From Candidatus Gastranaerophilales bacterium (GTDB lineage: Bacteria > Cyanobacteriota > Vampirovibrionia > Gastranaerophilales > Gastranaerophilaceae): DNA of 64,000 nt. Below, piece by piece: positions 60,651 to 64,000 of the stretch. The position numbers and the translations under genes were made by a program. Within the stretch, counting starts at the first letter, position 1. Each line of letters starts with the position of its first letter. Below the pieces are notes generated by a model that worked only from the letters and a program-made list of their open reading frames with translations, searched no databases and was not told the origin of the DNA. Location: positions 1 through 64,000 of the forward strand of contig CALUPV010000004.1 of assembly GCA_944322745.1 (NCBI GenBank), read 5' to 3'.

Positions 60651-61646
60651 ATGGGTAAGAAATATTTTTGTGATGAATTAAATAATGTTTTATCTTGTTT
60701 TCATGATCGTATAATGTCTTGCTGTTCAGGTCAGATTGGACCTGTATATTATGAAGCTTATCGCGGTCAAAAGATAGACTGGGATGAATTCAAAAAAGTA
60801 AAACAAACCGCCTTTGAACTTTTAACTGATGAAAATATAGAAAAGTCACCTTGCAAAGGCTGTTTTTTTCTTCGTGAAAGGAAACCTGAAGATAAAGTTT
60901 CGCCTACTTTTTCTACTTTGAATATAAGTCATTGGACTCAATGCAATTGCGGTTGTATATATTGTGCAAGAATGTTTGATTCGAAAGGGAAAATAACATA
61001 CAAACCTGCAAAAAGTGAATATTATGATTTTTTGCCTCTTTTAAAAGAATTATATAAAAATGAATTACTTGATAGAAAAAATTTGATGGCTAGTATTCAA
61101 GGCGGAGATATATCAGTCCTGAAAGAATTTGAATCTATAGTAAAAGAATTTTTAAAACAAGGTGTCGGAAGTTTTTACATTTTATCAAATAACATAAAAT
61201 ATCAACCAATTATAAAAAAATTGTTAGATGAAAATATATGTACGTTTACAACTGCATTAGACTGTGCAACTCCTGAACTTTATTACAAGCTTAAAAGAGT
61301 TGATAAATTTAAGGATTCTCTAGAAAATCTTAAAAAGTATGTGAAAAGTAAGCATCCTGAAGGCGTTGTTGTTAAATATATTGTTATAGAGCATTTTAAC
61401 GATAATATTGACGAAGTTACAAAATTTGTAAACTTAATGTCTATAATTGGTGTTCAAAATATTGAGTTTATGATAGATAATAAATATGTTATGTTTACTA
61501 ATTTAGATGAAAAGCCGTTGCCAAAACATTATGGCGAATTATTTCTGAGCTTCAAAAGATTATGCAAAGAAAAAGGCATAAATTTAAGAATATGGTCGAA
61601 AACACAATACATTTTAAATACATATGCATTAAAAGATCAATATTAA
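60651..61646 (+). CDS. Type A radical SAM protein (GGD subgroup)
   Basis: The 331-aa protein has C7, C16, C24-C25, C68 and C71 (PCKGCFFLRER), the radical SAM site CNCGCIYC (C98, C102, C105) and the SAM motif QGGDISVLKEFE (Asp in place of Glu). YDFLPLLKELYKNELLDRKNL and VGSFYILSNNIKYQPII match the 47184 and 46133 proteins. The start is an ATG 8 bp after the 59641 stop, with AGGGTA as ribosome site. It ends 10 bp before the convergent gmd gene. Confidence 0.78.
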   Translation: MGKKYFCDELNNVLSCFHDRIMSCCSGQIGPVYYEAYRGQKIDWDEFKKVKQTAFELLTDENIEKSPCKGCFFLRERKPEDKVSPTFSTLNISHWTQCNCGCIYCARMFDSKGKITYKPAKSEYYDFLPLLKELYKNELLDRKNLMASIQGGDISVLKEFESIVKEFLKQGVGSFYILSNNIKYQPIIKKLLDENICTFTTALDCATPELYYKLKRVDKFKDSLENLKKYVKSKHPEGVVVKYIVIEHFNDNIDEVTKFVNLMSIIGVQNIEFMIDNKYVMFTNLDEKPLPKHYGELFLSFKRLCKEKGINLRIWSKTQYILNTYALKDQY

Positions 61647-61656
61647 TAATGTGTAA

Positions 61657-62673
61657 CTAAGACTCTGCCTTTAAATCATTCTCAACCATTTCATTTATAA
61701 TATAGTCAATATCATATTGTGGCTTCCAACCAAGTACATTTAATGCTTTTGTGGAATCTCCCCTTGGGATTAATTTTTCATTTTTACGAGTAAATTGAGG
61801 GTCAATATCAACCAGAAGCTTTCCACTTTTTTTATCATATGCCCTCTCTTCTACCCCTTTTCCACTAAATTCTATCTCAATACCAAGCTTTGAGAATACT
61901 TTTATACAAAATTCTCTTATACTCATAGTAACTCCAGTAGCAAAAACATAATCATCTGGTTTTTCTTGTTGCAATGAAAGATACATTCCCCTAACAAAAT
62001 CCTTTGCGTGTCCCCAATCACGTCGAACATCAAGGTTGCCAAGAGATAATTTATCCTGTTTGCCAAGCTTTATGCGAACAGCTGATTTAGTAATTTTCCT
62101 TGTTACAAACTTATCTGGTCTTCTTTCTGATTCATGTGCAAAAGCGATTCCATTTACGATAAATATGCCTTGTTCTCTATAACTTTTTGTAAGCATATAT
62201 GCATATGCTTTAGCACAAGCATATGGATTTATCGGTTTTATTTGAGATTGCTCATTTAAAACGCAATCTTCTATATTTCCAAAAATATCAGAAGTCAAAG
62301 CTTGATATATCTTTACTTTACTCTGAATTCCAAAATTATAAACAACATTAATTAATCTTAAAACACCTAATGCATTTACATTTGTTGTATATTCTGAAAA
62401 ATTTGAAGATAAACCAACGTGAGACTGTGCTGCAAGATTATATATTTCATCAGGATCAGACAGTTGAACAACCCTATACAAACTTGCTTCATCAGTCATA
62501 TCACCATATAAAATGTGAAATCTAGGATTTTTTAAAACATTTTCTAGTCTTTCAAAAGAATTAAGCGAAGACATTCTAATCATACCATAGACTTCACAGC
62601 CTTTTTCTAGTAATAACTCTGCTAAATAACTTCCGTCCTGACCTGTTACACCTGTAATTAAAACTTTTTTCAT
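61657..62673 (-). CDS. gmd: GDP-mannose 4,6-dehydratase
   Basis: The 338-aa extended SDR has GVTGQDGSYLAELLLEKGCEVYGMIR near residue 8 (NAD loop and GMD-specific motif), NLAAQSHVGLSSNFSEYT near 78, the catalytic YACAK near 151 (preceded by the SD-containing ALTSDIFGN) and LGNLDVRRDWGHAKDFVRGMYLSLQQ near 205. It turns GDP-mannose into GDP-4-keto-6-deoxymannose, the precursor of GDP-fucose, GDP-rhamnose and GDP-perosamine. It is a little shorter than many GMDs. It has no partner epimerase/reductase next to it; the DegT aminotransferase at 43114 is a possible partner. Confidence 0.93.
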   Translation of the reverse strand: MKKVLITGVTGQDGSYLAELLLEKGCEVYGMIRMSSLNSFERLENVLKNPRFHILYGDMTDEASLYRVVQLSDPDEIYNLAAQSHVGLSSNFSEYTTNVNALGVLRLINVVYNFGIQSKVKIYQALTSDIFGNIEDCVLNEQSQIKPINPYACAKAYAYMLTKSYREQGIFIVNGIAFAHESERRPDKFVTRKITKSAVRIKLGKQDKLSLGNLDVRRDWGHAKDFVRGMYLSLQQEKPDDYVFATGVTMSIREFCIKVFSKLGIEIEFSGKGVEERAYDKKSGKLLVDIDPQFTRKNEKLIPRGDSTKALNVLGWKPQYDIDYIINEMVENDLKAES

Positions 62674-62823
62674 TAAACAAACACCCTATATATCTGACTA
62701 ACATAAAACACTCGTAAAAAAAAATCAAGAATACTTCAGATTTATGATATTATATAAAATATAACAAAGTTATCATTTGTTTCTAATATCTACTAAATAA
62801 TAACCACAAAAGAAGTAAATAAA

Positions 62824-63810
62824 ATGTCAGAAAAATATTGTTATAATCTTAGACATGGACTTAGTTTTCACCAAAAGAATATAAGATTCTGCACGACATT
62901 GCAATTAGGTGAGATTATATCAATTTATGAGGAAAAACCAAAAGAACTCGCTTTAAAGATTCAAGAAACAAGAAGAATAATAAAAAAAAATTTAGATAAT
63001 AAAATCATTCCAAATGGATGTGAAAATTGCAGATATAGAATACAAGAATGTTATGAAACAGAAAAAATTAAACGTATAGATTTATATTACTGGTATCACT
63101 GCAATTGCGGTTGCTTTTATTGTTCATACAGAGATGAAACAAAAGGTGAATTCTCCGATAAAATAAAAGAAGGTAATCCTGTTATATACAAAACTATTGA
63201 AGAATTATACAGATTAGATGAAATTGATAAAAATAATTTATTTGTGAATTTTGGAGGAGGAGAACTCGGAGTTCTTAAAGAATTTCCCAAACTAATAAAT
63301 TTATTTTTAAAAAATAATGTAGAAAGTATATGGTGTGAAACATCCGGAATAAGATATTCCAAAGAGCTTGCAAAAGCTTTGGAAAAAGGTAAGGCAGGGT
63401 TATCAATCGCTATATGTAGCGGTTCACCTGAAACTTACAAAAAAATAAAAAAGAGAGATAAATATACACAAGTTTTGAATAATTTAAAGAAATATATTAA
63501 TGCAGCAAGTAAATGTAAAACAAACCCAAATAATGCATCTAGAGTCATTTCTAAATATATTATTTTACAAGGATTTAATAATAACGTTAATGAAATAGAT
63601 AAATGGCTTATCGACTCAATGAATATCGGAATAAAACAAGTTGAAATTAGTATGGAATTTTGTTGGGGAATTCACACTAAAAAAGGTGAAAAGGTCGAAG
63701 ACTATAATTATGAACTATTTGAATATACGGAAAAAAGATGCAAACAATTAGGATTAGCATTGAAAAAAAATGAAACTTCTTTAGCCATAATGAAAGAAGG
63801 AATATATTAA
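62824..63810 (+). CDS. Type A radical SAM protein with GGE-L motif
   Basis: The 328-aa protein has C6, C23, C66, C69 and C76 (GCENCRYRIQEC), the radical SAM site CNCGCFYC (C93, C97, C100) and the SAM motif GGGELGVLKEF. CSGSPETYKKIKKRDKYTQVLNNLKKYI and KYIILQGFNNNVNEIDKW mark the family, with NNN in place of the usual N-D. AAGAAG lies 12 nt before the ATG. It is followed after 2 bp by the dehydrogenase gene at 63813, so they share an operon. The 150 bp before it (62674-62823) show an AT-rich promoter region only. Confidence 0.78.
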   Translation: MSEKYCYNLRHGLSFHQKNIRFCTTLQLGEIISIYEEKPKELALKIQETRRIIKKNLDNKIIPNGCENCRYRIQECYETEKIKRIDLYYWYHCNCGCFYCSYRDETKGEFSDKIKEGNPVIYKTIEELYRLDEIDKNNLFVNFGGGELGVLKEFPKLINLFLKNNVESIWCETSGIRYSKELAKALEKGKAGLSIAICSGSPETYKKIKKRDKYTQVLNNLKKYINAASKCKTNPNNASRVISKYIILQGFNNNVNEIDKWLIDSMNIGIKQVEISMEFCWGIHTKKGEKVEDYNYELFEYTEKRCKQLGLALKKNETSLAIMKEGIY

Positions 63811-63812
63811 AA

Positions 63813-64000
63813 ATGTTTCTTTTTCATAAACAGAAGAAAATAAAATATTTAATAATTGGAGCCGGATCTACTGGCGCTACTTTTGCGTGTTTCCTAAATT
63901 CTGCCCAAAAAGATGTTACATTAATTTCAAAATATGATAACATTGTTCAAAATGCAAAACAAAAAAAAGGAATAAAACTTATTTCTTCGGTAAAAGGGGA
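63813..64000 (+). CDS. Ketopantoate-reductase-like NAD(P) dehydrogenase (partial)
   Basis: Only the first 62 residues are in the window. KYLIIGAGSTGATFACFLN gives a Rossmann GxGxxG dinucleotide-binding motif, and DVTLISKYDNIVQNAKQKKGIKLIS matches the beta2 and helix-loop region typical of the PanE/ApbA 2-dehydropantoate 2-reductase family. Many such proteins beside glycan genes act on other substrates, so a pantothenate role is not certain. It starts 2 bp after the radical SAM gene at 62824 and is surely co-transcribed. Confidence 0.7.
   Translation, partial: MFLFHKQKKIKYLIIGAGSTGATFACFLNSAQKDVTLISKYDNIVQNAKQKKGIKLISSVKG

Overview
This 64 kb window is a piece of an AT-rich bacterial chromosome with short intergenic gaps, many TTG start codons and many small convergent overlaps. 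The gene set (metYXW, nadBC without a neighbouring nadA, rimP-nusA, mini-RNase III, a ferredoxin-nitroreductase, an EtfBA pair, surface-glycan genes) suggests a fermentative or anaerobic bacterium with a glycan-decorated envelope. Gastranaerophilales/Vampirovibrionia (Melainabacteria) would fit, but that is an inference from general character and not proven by any marker here.

Region 1 (1-27.2 kb) is mostly core genome: the 3-prime end of ftsY, lrgAB, a radical SAM/glycosyltransferase pair, a SIMPL protein, rimP-nusA behind a terminator-like leader hairpin, an HD phosphohydrolase, mini-III, a lethal-factor-like metallopeptidase, a GT4 glycosyltransferase, an amino acid permease, nadBC, etfBA with a GPH/SLC45-like transporter, metYXW, a B12-type radical SAM protein, cdsA-fluC, an aminotransferase with an Lrp regulator, a ferredoxin-nitroreductase and tRNA-Val(TAC).

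Region 2 (27.2-39.8 kb) is accessory. It begins just after the tRNA and holds a regulated-looking promoter with an 18-bp palindrome, a possible 240-nt RNA ending in a terminator, a toxin-like protein, an orphan 550-aa protein, a frameshifted NTF2-like exported protein, and a type I restriction-modification operon. That operon is unusual: an HNH nuclease fused to a DGQHR/ParB-like domain lies between hsdR and hsdM, and an unrecognised 351-aa protein lies between hsdM and hsdS.

Region 3 (39.8-44.7 kb) holds a peroxiredoxin, a PHP phosphoesterase, an SDR, an exported protein made of six YGRKTGS repeats, a dolichol-phosphate-mannose-synthase-like enzyme, and a cupin/DegT sugar aminotransferase pair.

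Region 4 (44.7-64 kb) is the most striking part. It has one B12-type radical SAM enzyme followed by thirteen more radical SAM proteins in about 17.7 kb, on both strands and in several small operons. Nine belong to one family (type A, mostly 327-348 aa), three to a second (type B, 335-348 aa), and one is a shorter classical form preceded by a twin-arginine leader and an in-frame stop. Types A and B carry their extra cysteine cluster in front of the radical SAM domain rather than behind it. Interspersed are a GT-C-like membrane protein, an SGNH-like membrane-anchored protein whose nucleophile serine appears replaced, GDP-mannose 4,6-dehydratase and a ketopantoate-reductase-like dehydrogenase. 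I interpret the region as an expanded radical SAM array inside or beside a surface-glycan locus. There is no room for RiPP precursor genes, so nucleotide sugars, lipids or distant proteins are the likelier substrates.
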